Shown here: one piece after another, positions 23,690-34,957 of the stretch | Layout: each line of letters starts with the position of its first letter | How positions within the stretch are numbered: position 1 is the first letter of the stretch | Assembly: GCA_022457155.1 (NCBI GenBank) | Contig: JAJGOT010000438.1 | Coordinates: forward strand, 124,001-188,000 | Length of the DNA: 64,000 nt | DNA from: Cladopsammia gracilis | Taxonomy: Eukaryota > Cnidaria > Anthozoa > Scleractinia > Dendrophylliidae | Direction: 5' to 3' | Program-made: the position numbers and the translations under genes | The notes under the pieces: generated by a model | The model's database searches: none | What the model saw: only the letters and a program-made list of their open reading frames with translations | Told to the model about the DNA's origin: nothing

Positions 23690-24279
23690 AATTTTGACAG
23701 AAAATTGTTGACAAGTCATCAAAGTGTAAAATCGCAAATATGCATTACATGCTTTTAACTCTAATTAGCACGCCATAAACACTTCTTATCTCCGATTACT
23801 AACCACAAAAGAGCCACTGTATTAAACTCGCCAAAAACTTATGAAATGAAAATACAATTTTTCTATACTCGACATATCTTACACAATACAAAATACTAAA
23901 CGCGTTTTCCAAATGTTACTCTCTAAAGTAACAACTCTAGAAATCGAATTAACAGCTTTTGAATAAAGACGGACCGCCTCTAAGTTGATAAGATGTAACT
24001 ATTTTAAATCAATAAACACACACGGAACGTCCAGTAATCTCTTTAAATACCAATTCATCTTCATTTAAACACAAATACCCGATTTATTATTTATCAAATC
24101 ACCATAGAATATCGTCACAATTTCCAAGTGCTAAATAAATCTTACAGAACTGGCGGTTTTTCTTTATGCAAACAATATCGTTACACTGCTCTTAATAACG
24201 TCACTTATACAACGCCGCCAGAGTCTGACTATCTGCACGCTATTTTCTTCTTTTTTTTTTGAATCAATAAGATGTGGGC

Positions 24280-24720
24280 ATTGGAGATTTGCGGTGTTAC
24301 GGTGTTGCTCATTTTTTTATGCGGTGTTGCGGTGAATAAAATCCCAGCTTGCGGTGTTGCGGTGATCTCAAACTTTACGGTGTGCGATGTTTACACTTTA
24401 CAGTCTGCGGTGTTCGGTGCAACAAAATTATCTGCGGTGTCGCCGTTTCCTGTTTGACTCTAAATTTAGCCTCTATATGTTATTTACTTCGCACTTAATT
24501 TTGAAAAGCAGGTACCATTATGTTAAATTTGTAACAAAAAACAGTACAATACTGTCTAGTTAATCTTCAATACTCTGCTGGTCGCCAATCCTAAGCCTTT
24601 TTCATGGTAACTTGACAAAAAGATATATTGCGGTGACGGTGTTTCGTCGACTTTTCTTGGGGCGATGCGGTGTTCCGTAATTTATTTTGGCGGTGTTGCG
24701 GCGATTCAGAGCGCCGTAAT
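24280..24720. repeat. Clusters of degenerate GCGGTGTTGCGGTG motif
   Basis: GCGGTGTT, ACGGTGTT and GCGGTG recur at irregular spacing about nine times in two clusters (24,280-24,450 and 24,625-24,715). This is not a regular tandem array and is confined to this spot in the window. Function unknown. Confidence 0.6.
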
Positions 24721-26696
24721 GTCTCCCTCCAATAATATGAGCACAAAATTAAATCAAATAAATTGCCACTTTTACACTCTATGTAGTTTACCATTGAAAG
24801 AAAACAAACTGCTCGTAGTCTAAACGAACATCTCTGTAACAGGCTATTGATTGTGTTCTAAAAATCAGATCTTTCTTACATCACTCACTACTCTCTCTCT
24901 CCCCCCCCCCCCCCCCCCCGCTCCCTACAATGGCTCGTGGAAGGCACGACGCACACGACACCTGTTTTCTAATCCCTAAGTATCTAACTAACCAATATTA
25001 TATAGAGTTTAAAGAGAATTGAAGACTTATCATTGCGACAAAAATCATCTACCGATCTAACAACTAATAATTTTATTCACACGAAAGGACGAACAGTGGA
25101 AAGTCAAATTCATCGCATATTATTACTCATCATATCACTACAGCACCTATGTTTTTAAACGCAAATCACTGTCAAATCTTATCATTAAAACCACTTTCCT
25201 TAGATGCCCTTCCGCTTTGCGGTGGCCACTCGTTTAGCGCTGCTCTGAAACGCATTAAAAAATAAAGTCTGTTGTGCAGGCTAGCCATTTGACTTTACAA
25301 CAAACGCACAGTTTATTCTATTACAACTAGCAATTTGCCTTACCGTAGTTATCAAGTAATTATACTTACATGGAAACAATGTGCCTCGATCCCTAATTGT
25401 TTTCGGTGATGGCGGAATGTTGTACAGTGTTCTATATGTGCTGTTCGCTACGAATTTCTACGCGCACCAACGACCTCAGAGCTAGAGGCCGGGTCTAGCA
25501 ACAAAATGGATTTCAAGCGATCCAATTTTACTTGAAATTGTTGAAAAATCGAAACGCGTTCTTACAATGTCTTATGTAGAATGGTTTACGTGATTTAGAA
25601 TAGAATGTCGTAAGTTTTGGTCACCGGAGCGTTGCAGTTACATTCCTTTGGGAGAGCGGAGTTCGTTTTGTACAGTATATAGTGATGTTCGGGTCGATAT
25701 GTTAAGGTTTTTGAGGTCATGGTCAGTCGTTAAATAGGGTATTATTTTTGGTAATTTTGGTTTTGTGATGGTTAGAAATTCTACAATTGTAGTGTGCGAC
25801 TGAAATAGGAGTTAAAAGGAGTTTCAAAAATTTGGTTTTCTACTGTCAATAGACGTTATCTTTAAGTGTCGGCAGTATGGTCCTGTGGTCGCCGCTGTCT
25901 CTCGTCGGCTTTCACATGAAATGATGGACTATGACGGAGCGCCAAAGGCAAATTTATGTTCGAAGTATGATGAAGTTTTATTGCGTTTATACTTGTAGCC
26001 AAGGGTAGCTGTGATGCTGGTTATTCGTGAGAATACTGTATGTCTATTTCAGAGACATTGTTTTAAATGTTTGAGAAGCAGCATATGTTTGATAAAACAA
26101 TGGGTAGGTCTGTGTTTTTATAAGCATAACGTTTAATTGGTAAGTTGAAAGAAAATGAAGATGATTTACAATTTGAAGAGATGAGTTGTCCGAAATAGCT
26201 TTTGAATGTAAAGGTTAGCAATATTGACAAATTGTTTAAGATTGGTTATTAAATGTTGTATGATCTGTAATATTCAGTGTTGAAACTTGTTTAATTGTGG
26301 GTGGGCCGAAATATCTACCTTTTCCGGTTTAGATTAGCGATGTCTGTCTTTCTGTTAAATGGAGTAATTAGGTAGTTGTGTATGGTTGTTGAAGGAATGA
26401 TCTAATGCCGTTGTGGTGTCATCTGTTTCCTAACTATTAGGGATTAAATGGATCATTTTAAATTTTAGAAATGAATTGGTTTTTATTTTATTGGTATTTG
26501 AAGTTAATTCTTGTTAAAAGTCTTAATATTTTTTGAGTGAGGGGGGGGGGGGGGGGGGGTTAAGGGTGGTGGATGAACTAAGAAAGATGTGATTTTTAGA
26601 AGAGAATAGCCTGTTACAGAAACGTTCGTTTACACTACGAGCAGTTTGTTTTCTTTAAGTGTTTCACTATATAGAATGTAAAAGTAACAATTTATT

Positions 26697-26731
26697 AACT
26701 GGCTCGTCGCTCTGCGACGAGTCAGTTCTTA
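26697..26731. repeat. Strong hairpin AACTGGCTCGTCGC...
   Basis: AACTGGCTCGTCGC and GCGACGAGTCAGTT pair around a short loop, with one mismatch. The motif resembles transposon-end hairpins. An AACGAGCCAGTTT echo lies at about 29,048. Confidence 0.6.
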
Positions 26732-27304
26732 AAATACCCTCTTTTTTTTTCTGTCGTGTCACCTGCCCCGGGAATCGGTTTTGCTGCGGCCAACACCGTA
26801 CCTAGTTTACTTCCGGTTTTCTGAAATGACGTAATCAGTGATGTAATCAAAACGACGTCACGGCAGCATCACGCGGTCATGCCGTAAAGCCGCCAACCCC
26901 AACCCACACTACACTAACCTTTACCTTCAAGTCAACCTATATATTAGACAAAGACGAAGCAGGGCTTCCTTGTGGGAGCCGAGTTTCTTATAAAAGCAAT
27001 TTGAAATACAAACGTGCTGTACATAAATGCTTATTACGTGCAAGAGATAATTCTTGGGAACATGCGGGTTCTCATCGTCTTGTTGCTTTAGAAAAATTGC
27101 TGCTTTTGTTATGGTACATTAAAATATATGACAAGTGTTTCTTACGCGTGCGCATGTTTATCACTCAAAAGGAAGATTTTGTTGGGGGGAGGGGTGCGTG
27201 ACTCGTTCCAGACCGTCCTCTGCTCGATTGAAAAGCGATATCGTTTGTTTGCTGTTGTAAAACAAAACGATACTGCAATAAGACTCGGCTGTTGGATTTG
27301 TGAG

Positions 27305-27387
27305 ACATCGATGGTCAATTTGATGCAGCTGCTGTGACATTCATCAATCGCAACACTGACAAATTTTGGTTAGATATTCTCTCCAAG
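27305..27387 (+). CDS. Possible exon of an unknown gene
   Basis: A plus-strand frame ending DAAAVTFINRNTDKFWLDIL then SK is followed by a very good donor, CCAAG|GTAAGCG. The proposed acceptor is GGATTTGTGAG before ACATCGATGG. It has 27 codons plus two leading bases. No partner exon was found, the domain is not recognised, and it lies within a repeat-rich region, so it could be a relic. Confidence 0.3.
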
Positions 27388-27573
27388 GTAAGCGCTTGTC
27401 TGCAGCCGTTTCTGTGATTAGTTCAAAATACAACCATATGTTTTCCACATTTTCTTCGTTTTAGGAGACGTCTAGGAGGAAGTCACGATCATTTAAGGGA
27501 AACGGCCTTGCTTTGAGATTTATATCCTTTGTACATCGCTACCGTGGGTGATTTTGCAGTGTTTTCGTAATTA

Positions 27574-28401
27574 GGGGTGGACCATTAGAAATCCTGGGAG
27601 GGGGGTCAAAAATTTTTCAGTGTATGAATTTTTTTTTCGACCTGATTTTCCTGCAGGATTTTTTTTTGGGGGAGGTGCAAGCCTGCAGGTTTTTTTTTTC
27701 TGAGACCTTCTTTATAAATGCGTTCAAGCTCCAATTTTTTTTATACCTGACCCAATCCATTTTTGGTATTAAACGCTGGAGAGTAGATTTAAGTCAGACT
27801 GTGGAACCTTTGCATAAAAAATGAGGAGAAATAAGAATTGAGATAGAGTGGTCGAGCGCCGAAGGCTCGAGCCGCTAGGGGGGTCTGGGGGCATGCCCCC
27901 CCAGAAAATTTTGAAATCTGGATGCTCTGAAACTCCATTTCTAGTGTTCTGAGACAACAATTTCTGTCAAAAATGTTTGGCAAATTGATGTGGCTTCTCG
28001 TCGCTTTGCGTCTCTTTGTGTGGCTCCACATACAAGTACTCGATTTCATTTTATATGCAGCATATGCAATTTCGTCTTTTTGTATAGTAAGTATTATGAG
28101 AATTTGACGTACAGATAGACCTTTGAGGCAGGTAATTTTTGACAGCATTTGACTCAACCTGAAGTTGCTTTTGATGAATTTTACTACCAGAGAGCATGTC
28201 ATACTCTCATCTGTTCCAGTTTAAAATAAATAAATAAATAAATAAATATATGTATATATAGCCGGTTAGCTTGCAGGATTTTATTTTTTTATGGTCAACT
28301 GCTTGCAGGAATTTTTTTTGAGACAATTTTCCTTTGCAGGATTTTTTTTTTGGTAATTGTCACCCCCCCCCCCCCTCCCAAGATTTCTAATGGTCCTCCC
28401 C
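27574..28401. mobile_element. TTA-flanked element copy 1, 828 bp
   Basis: The ends are GGGGTGGACCATTAGAAATC and its near complement, flanked by TTA at 27,571-27,573 and 28,402-28,404, consistent with a PIF/Harbinger-type non-autonomous transposon. It is the inverted relative of copy 2 at 35,094-35,954. The minus-strand open frame of 137 codons (start TCSLVVKFIKSNFRLSQML) is shared with copy 2, where it is frameshifted. It has no DDE motif. Poly(T/A), poly(C) and (TAAA)n tracts are conserved between copies. Confidence 0.8.
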
Positions 28402-29725
28402 TTAGTATAGCGAACTGTAACCAATAATTAAGGAACTATAATTCAAATATTTACCGTTCTAATTTCGACGGAATTGTTAAACATTAAATCTCTGTGATTT
28501 TCGGATGTGTTCTATTTCTGGTAAAAGGAAAGCGGGTTGAATTTTTCTAACCAAATCAATTGTTAAACAGTTGAGTTTAGATTGAATAATTAATCGTTGA
28601 ACACGTCCTGGCAAGTTACAGAACTGCTGAGTAAACAATTCTCAACCATTAAGTCATGGAGTCACGTTCAAATTCCACACATCTCGTATTTCTGTCACGC
28701 TATAGTCGGCTGTTGATGATTATTTGATCTATCATGTTGATATTGCTTATTTATTCGAAATCCTATCACCGATTCTCCAAAATGCCTGGGTTTATACAAT
28801 CCTGATTCCTTGTAGGAGGTAGTTTCAAGGATTTTAAAGCGAAAAAAAAAACAATACAAAGTTCAGAGAAAAAGATATAGACCTGAAATTGTAGCCTCCT
28901 TGAAGCAGAGTAGTGTGGAATGTAAAGCGAACTGTGGAATGTAAATGTGGACTGGATTGTGCATATTAATAGACTCTAGATTGTATATTGTGGATTGCTA
29001 ATATAAAACTCAAAATGAAAACAGGGTGGAAAATGACACCAAACGAGCCAGTTTCGAAGCCCAACGGGCTCCTTGTTTGATTTAATTTTACCGTCATGTT
29101 TTTGATTTTGGAAAAAAAGGATAGGAAATAGAGTGCAGATAGGCTTTCAGTGACACGGCGAGGTTTCGTGAGCCAAACGATTTAACGTGTGGTTGTCGGT
29201 CTTTTTTTTAGTGAAGATTTGCGTGCCTACCCTACCTAACCCTAACCTCATGTCATTAGTATTACAAGTTAAGTTTTTGTATTTTCTAGTTGAGATAATG
29301 AAATGGTTGTTATTCGAGAAATCTGTGAAGTACATTTTATGGGAAATTGTTGAATTTATTTTTCTGTTCAGAATGTATTGTATAATTCTGCTTTAAATTT
29401 TCGTGCGTTTTTATTGATTTAAAATAGTTGCATCTTATCAGTTTTTACGCGGGTCGGTTTTTATTCGACAGGTGTTAATTAGATTTCTAGAGTTGTTACT
29501 TTAGAGAGTAATATTTTGCAAACACGTTTACCATTTTGTATTCGGTAACATGTTTTGAGTATAGAACAAGTGTGTTTTGATTTAATAATGCTTTGTCGAG
29601 TTTAATACAGTGCCTTTTTTGTGGTTAGTAATCTGAGATGAAAAGAGTTAATGACGTGCTAATTAGAGTTAAAAAGATGTAATGCATTTTTGAGGTTTTT
29701 AATTTTGATCACTTGTCAACGAATT

Positions 29726-30684
29726 TAACCAAGTTGATAAAGTATTTCAATATGGAGCTTGAAGTTTAGTCAGCTGTAAAGTGAAAATTATAGTAAACTT
29801 GTGTTTAAGTTTAGTTTAGTAACTCAAAAAAGAGATTCTTTTTTCTTCGACTTTGAATAGTATATGAACTTGTAATAAAACATATTGTGTTCTTGTACAC
29901 AGACTACGTAATGGTTGTTTATAAGTCTATTTTCGGTAGTTTGATTGGCAGATGCTTGGTAGAAGTTGGACTGCAGATATGCAGCGTGCGCATTTGTTAC
30001 GAACTTTTCGTGTAAATAATTTTGTTTTAGTGTATTCTGTTCTTGTCTTGTGATGTTTGAGCTTGTTGACAATCGTTTTTCTTTAGAGCGTCATTTATAT
30101 CGATCCAAGCATTTAGGAGATCATAGTACGGCGTATAAAAAAAGTTGTGTTGAAAGGTACAAATCGTCTTTCGCGCCTTCGGTCTCGTTTCTTGATATCT
30201 GGAGCAAGCTATTGGCAATAAGACGTATGTATGGTCTTATAGCACCTGAACCATTAAAAGCAACCATTACAAACAATTGATAATTTTGTTTAACAAAATA
30301 ATAGATTTAAATATATTTTTTCTTGCTTTAAGTGTGCTATATTCTTTGCTAATAGAGCTAGGTTGAGCGCTCGAAGGCAACTCTCTTGTGTCAGGATTTC
30401 AATGCAATCAAGCTACGTTGAGCACTCTAAGGTAACTCTCTTGTCCGCTTTAGGATTTCAATGTTATCAGTACGACACGCAATTGATATTCGTCTTCTTT
30501 TTATAGACTTTATACGCCAAGAACGTTTTCTCTCTCTTACTTGCCACTCAAACAATACATTGTCTTTTTGTCAAATAGAGACAAAATCTCTCTTAAAAAA
30601 ATAAACACGCTGAAATCGCTTATAAAATGCTTCTTAAAATGCTTCCTTGATAACTTTTATAAACAAAATCAGGAACATTTTTAC
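29726..30684. other. Intergenic with a small duplication
   Basis: Two direct copies of a block of about 54 bp (GTTGAGCGCTCGAAGGCAAC-like, then AACTCTCTTGT and AGGATTTCAATG) lie at about 30,357 and 30,410. Nothing else is recognised. Confidence 0.45.
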
Positions 30685-31975
30685 GTCTTTTGCGTACTGT
30701 TGCATAATCAAACTGTAATAGCAATGATTAATTGTTTTAAAATAGCACAAAACCGAAATCCATACTCTTGCATAATCAAACCGAAACATTTTTAGTTAGC
30801 TGAATAAGCAAAATCTACCCTCTCTTGCATACTATTGCATAATCATGACACCTAAATATTTAATAACTATTGGAAAAGCAGACAAAGATTACAACTCAAA
30901 AAGCGAACAAAAATACAGCGTGAGATTTCTCAGCTTCGTCGAGCGCGAAAAGTTGACTCGTTTAACTTTAAGCGAGTTGACTTTAAACGAATCGTAAAAT
31001 TAACTCTTTTCACGAGATTTCACTTTGACATTCGTTAAGCGACATAAAAAATCGCTCCTCGCTGTTCATCATACCGGGTAGACAACGTATAGCAGAACCC
31101 CGGAGGAGGACTCGCATATGTGGTTGGGTGGAGGTGCTCGTCGTATCTTTTAGGGGTTAAAATTAGGGGATCTAGGTATCTTTTAGAATGTATGATTAAA
31201 AAAAACTCATTTTCCCAAAAAATGGTATCTTTTAGTGTGTTGATAGCGAAAGACGAGTCGCTATTGCCTTCCGGTGTTCCTTCTGATGGTAGCTGGAATT
31301 CGACCCATGTATAGTCAGATCTATTTATTTCCAGCACTCTAGCCGCATCGCATTGTTCCATCGCATATTTGGTAAAAAAAATGGTATCTTTTAGAAGTAA
31401 AATTCTGGTTGATAACGGCCACTTTGATATCTTTCAGGGTTTCACTTTTTTTCCTGACGAGCACCTCCGCTTGACGACTTATAGGAGTCCCCCCCCCCTC
31501 CCCCTCCGGGAGCAGAATATTCTTACCAATTTTTCTTTTCACGATATTTCCGGTTGTCACTCGCTAAGCGACTAAAAAGGCAGAGCAAAATAGCGTGTTC
31601 TTTTGAGGACAAGTCATATCTAGAATATTTGATGTCACTTTTAACGTGATTAGTAATAAGAGTGGTGTTAATTAGCTCCACGCAGCTATCAAATGTACTG
31701 AATAGGACAGCCTCTGACTAAGTTAAACTTCCCATATGACTAAAAAAAAAATTGCCGGATTGACCCCTTTCATAAAATAGAAGTCCGTATAAAGGTGAAT
31801 ATTTTAAGTTCGTTTACCTACAGGTTGCAACTAATTTGATTGAACCTGCACTTGGCACCGGTAGCATACGTGTTGTAGTATTGGCTGACCCGTGTACTTT
31901 CGCTTTTGTGCTATTTTAAAACAATTAATAATTGCTATTACAGTTTCATTATGTAACAGTACGCAAAAGACGCAA
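30685..31975. repeat. Inverted repeat pair around GGTATCTTTTAG cluster
   Basis: The block 30,685-30,765 (TGCTATTTTAAAACAATTAA on the minus strand) is inverted at 31,897-31,975. Between the arms, GGTATCTTTTAG or a close variant occurs five times (31,142-31,435), with CpG-rich flanks. This is likely a composite of old transposon pieces. The 108-codon minus-strand frame at 31,035-31,361 shows no recognisable domain. Confidence 0.5.
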
Positions 31976-32176
31976 AAATTTAAGCCATTGAAGGCTTGCC
32001 GCAATTTCATTCAACCGTCATCATTATAAGCCAAAACATCAACACAACTATGACATGTTTACCATACTATTGCACAATCAAACCGCTTGGCCAATCATAA
32101 TGCAGAACGTAGCTAATACAGGAAATCGCCTGCTGCTGAGTTGACCTCTGATACGCTTGGTTAATTGCACGCTTAC

Positions 32177-32520
32177 TTGTAACTCTAAAATTTTCTTTCC
32201 ACCAGTGATCGAGTGCATTGTTATTTAGAAGTTGCTGAAACCAATTCTGTGGTCGTGGAAATACCCAAGCCCTCCTTGGCGACGAGCAAGTTTGTGGCGA
32301 GCTCCTAAATGTAAATAAAACGCCGACAAACCTTGAAGATAGCGTAGTTGAAGGCGTCTTCTTCGGTGTCTTCTCGCAAAAAAAAAAAAATGCCGGATTG
32401 TTATATTTATCAAATGATAAGCAGGAGAATGACTGAAATTAAACTTACAAGATCTCGATTCGTGTCATCCATGTCGATCTGTACGTTTTCGCGCGTAAAC
32501 TGCAGTGTCAGTGAACTCAT
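32177..32520 (-). CDS. PIF/Harbinger (HARBI1-like) N-terminal exons
   Basis: Two minus-strand exons. Exon 1 (32,449-32,520) starts at an ATG, MSSLTLQFTRENVQIDMDDT then NRDL, and ends CTT|GTAAGT. Exon 2 (32,177-32,372) follows a T-rich tract and AG, and ends GTTACAA|GTAAGCG. It encodes RRAWVFPRPQNWFQQLLNNN then ALDHWWKENFRVT. The W-V/I-x-P-R-P-Q-x-W-F ... WWKENFR pattern is that of the region before the catalytic domain of animal Harbinger transposases and HARBI1-like nucleases. The 76-bp intron is short but phase-consistent. The DDE catalytic part was not found downstream (toward 31 kb), where inverted repeats intervene, so this is probably a truncated transposon gene or domesticated relic. 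Confidence 0.5.
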
Positions 32521-33473
32521 ATCTTATTATATTTTACCCTGGGGAGTCTTTTACTGTGTAACCGCATCCCCAAGGGTAAGATGAAACCTGAGATAAACCG
32601 AACCCAAGCCATTAACCCTTGGGAAGGCCCCAAACCCAAGGTGTGTGTAACCACAACTCAATAGAAAAAAACGCAAAGTTCATGCTATTTTGCTCTGCCA
32701 TACCGCTCATATTAACACACAAACTTTCCTGTCCCATTTAACTTTCTTATAACCTCTCCATTAGTAAAATACACCGTGAAATTCTCAAACTACGTTTCCC
32801 AAGAAAACGCATTTAACCTATTTTTACCCTTTTAAAGTAGCTATAATGGCTTTACGACAAATGATTGAAACTGATAGGTAACGTGAGATATCGAAATTTA
32901 AGAAGGACTAATACCTTTGCGGTAACGTAATGTGAGATATGACAAGTTCATCACAAGTTCTGACATTCCAATACCCTAGGGAAATTAACAATAGGTCCGG
33001 GGGTGCTCCCCAAACATTTTAGTGGCAGTATGTGACGCCCTTCTTGAAATCCTAACCGCTTTAACCAACCATATCCTCAATGCCCTAATATAGCTTCTAT
33101 AAAGAAGGAACAAGAAACCCCCCCGGACAAAAGTCCACAAAATTTTGTTAACAACTTTTGTCCCTTTTTAGTACTCGACTTCGAAATCTCGCTTAATGCG
33201 CAAGCGCATTAACGAGATAAAAACTGCTGATTCAAAGAAATGCTGGTTCCACTAGGCCAAGTTTGAAATAAATACTGGGAGCGTTTAATTGAGAAAAATG
33301 GTATATGCCAGTTTTACGGTAATTTCTGTTAATTCGTCAATACCAGTGTTTTCCTAACAAAATCCTGAAACAATATTTTCACCATACATGTGCCATATAA
33401 AACCACACATTCCCTGAAGGTGTCATCCTGTTTGCTTCACTAGATTTCAATTGATGTGATCAACAGCAATGTC
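32521..33473. other. Intergenic with one MITE fragment
   Basis: About 33,215-33,310 (CTGATTCAAAGAAATGC, ACTAGGCCAAGTTTGAAATA) is a fragment of the element family at 38,871-39,134. No gene recognised. Confidence 0.45.
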
Positions 33474-33697
33474 TTAACCCTTTGACACTCAAGAGTGCCA
33501 AAGATTAAAATTCAAGAAAAATCCCAAATCTTCTTTTGTAAAATATTGAAAAATGAATGGTTTCATGCAAAAGTACAGCCGGAAAGGTTTCATTTGAATG
33601 CTCACACTGTACCAAAGGATTTTGTCCACAGATTTCAAAGTTACAACTACAATGTACATGACATGTCTTCATACTCGACTCTGGGAGTGAAAGGGTT
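33474..33697. mobile_element. Second copy of the TAACCCTTT-ended MITE
   Basis: Left end TTAACCCTTTGACACTCAAG, right end CTCTGGGAGTGAAAGGGTT. In reverse orientation it aligns through most of its length with 10,830-11,062, sharing AGAGTGCCAAA and GTTTCATTTGAATG. Confidence 0.75.
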
Positions 33698-34957
33698 GAA
33701 TATGCTTATTTTACTCACAGAAGAAACACTTTTGTTAGGGAAGCATTTATTTAAAAACTAGTCAATGAATTTTTTTCAAATATTTTGATATGAAGTTTAA
33801 CATGTAATGCACTATCTCTGCAAATTTCAAGTGCATTGAACCTTTTTAAGTGCGCAAAATAAACTTAAAAGTTTAGGGGACTTTTTCATTAATTGTCTTC
33901 CAAAGTTTTATTGCCATAATTATTATTCATTGGCAGCTGGTTTATTTCATGACTTTCTCTTTTGTCTACATTCTACATATTTGTACACTTTTGAATCAAC
34001 ATGTTTGCCGATGCTTGCTTGCTATGCTTCAATGCTGCGGAAGCGATTGTGAAAATTACTTTCATCAATACAATGGTAATTAACAGCATTATGTTAATTG
34101 CCTTTGTATTATGAAAAATTGATTGGCATTGAATTGATGATTCAATTCAATTTTTTTTTTGATTATGCTCTCATAGAATTTTTTCAAACTTTGCAGTCTT
34201 GAAGACCTACATTTACATCTAGACTAGAAGAGGCATACAGTCATTTTAAAAGTTTACATGTAGGTCTAGATTTTGAGAAAATTATTAAAATGCAAAAACT
34301 ATGCCATTATCAGATCATTGTTATAGTAACACTGATGTCAATCAAATCTACTTTTCTGGAAAGTTCATTTTATCTTTAATATAATGTGAAGCAGCTTGCC
34401 TGACCGAGCTTAGTCAGTGAAGTATCAGCCGTTCAAAGTTGGGATGTCGAGTCATCAAAAAACCCAATTGAGCCACCTTAAGTAATAGATTTTGGTCATA
34501 GTTGTTTTAGAACACAAATAAATTGATTTCTCAACAGAATAATTTAATGAACAAACACAGTGAACAGTGAGATTGCTGAGAATCTTAATTATTCAGCTAC
34601 CAGATTGTGATTTCTATTTGCCAGGCTCTTTTTCTTGCTTTAGGATAGCTGTCAAGGGCAATTATATACACAGACTATTGTTTGCCTGGAAAAATTGCCT
34701 TGGGGCAATGTAATTGACAATTTCAATTTTTATCAGTTTCTCCAGGGGAAGTTTCAACAAGTACAAAGGTTTCCAAATTTCCAAATGATTAATTAACCTA
34801 CCCAGTATTTTGAGAACATCCTGCATGTCTTGTGACCGAGAGACTGCATGCCCTTAGGTTTATAAGCTCAGTAAAATACTGTATAATAAAACTATTTAGG
34901 TTTATGCAACATCGATGACATGCTCAGACATAAATTATCATTCATTGGTTGACATAC
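33698..34957. other. Intergenic or intronic sequence
   Basis: Probably the intron after the minus-strand exon at 34,958. A 51-nt candidate next exon, 34,802-34,852 on the minus strand (donor TACTGG|GTAGGTT), has an open frame but a phase that does not fit directly. Nothing else is supported. Confidence 0.35.

Larger units (their letters stand above)
23690..29725. repeat. Large nested inverted-repeat region
   Basis: 23,690-24,110 is an inverted, diverged copy of about 29,335-29,725; both share TCTAGAGTTGTTACTTTAGA on one or other strand. Inside it a second inverted pair is 24,745-24,905 with 26,555-26,690 (CGAGCAGTTTGTTTTCTTT, ATAGCCTGTTACAGA). Poly(C) at 24,901-24,919 and poly(G) at 26,541-26,559 lie at equivalent ends of that pair. 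The spacers contain the 828-bp transposon and a possible exon. This is probably the remains of two nested long-inverted-repeat transposons. Confidence 0.6.

Noticed and set aside
24901..24919. Poly(C) tract as a functional quadruplex
   Set aside because: Homopolymer runs recur at several transposon edges here (24.9, 26.5, 42.1 and 59.6 kb). There is no evidence for a specific role.
31035..31361. 108-codon minus-strand gene
   Set aside because: It spans the GGTATCTTTTAG repeat cluster and has no recognisable domain. It is likely a transposon remnant.
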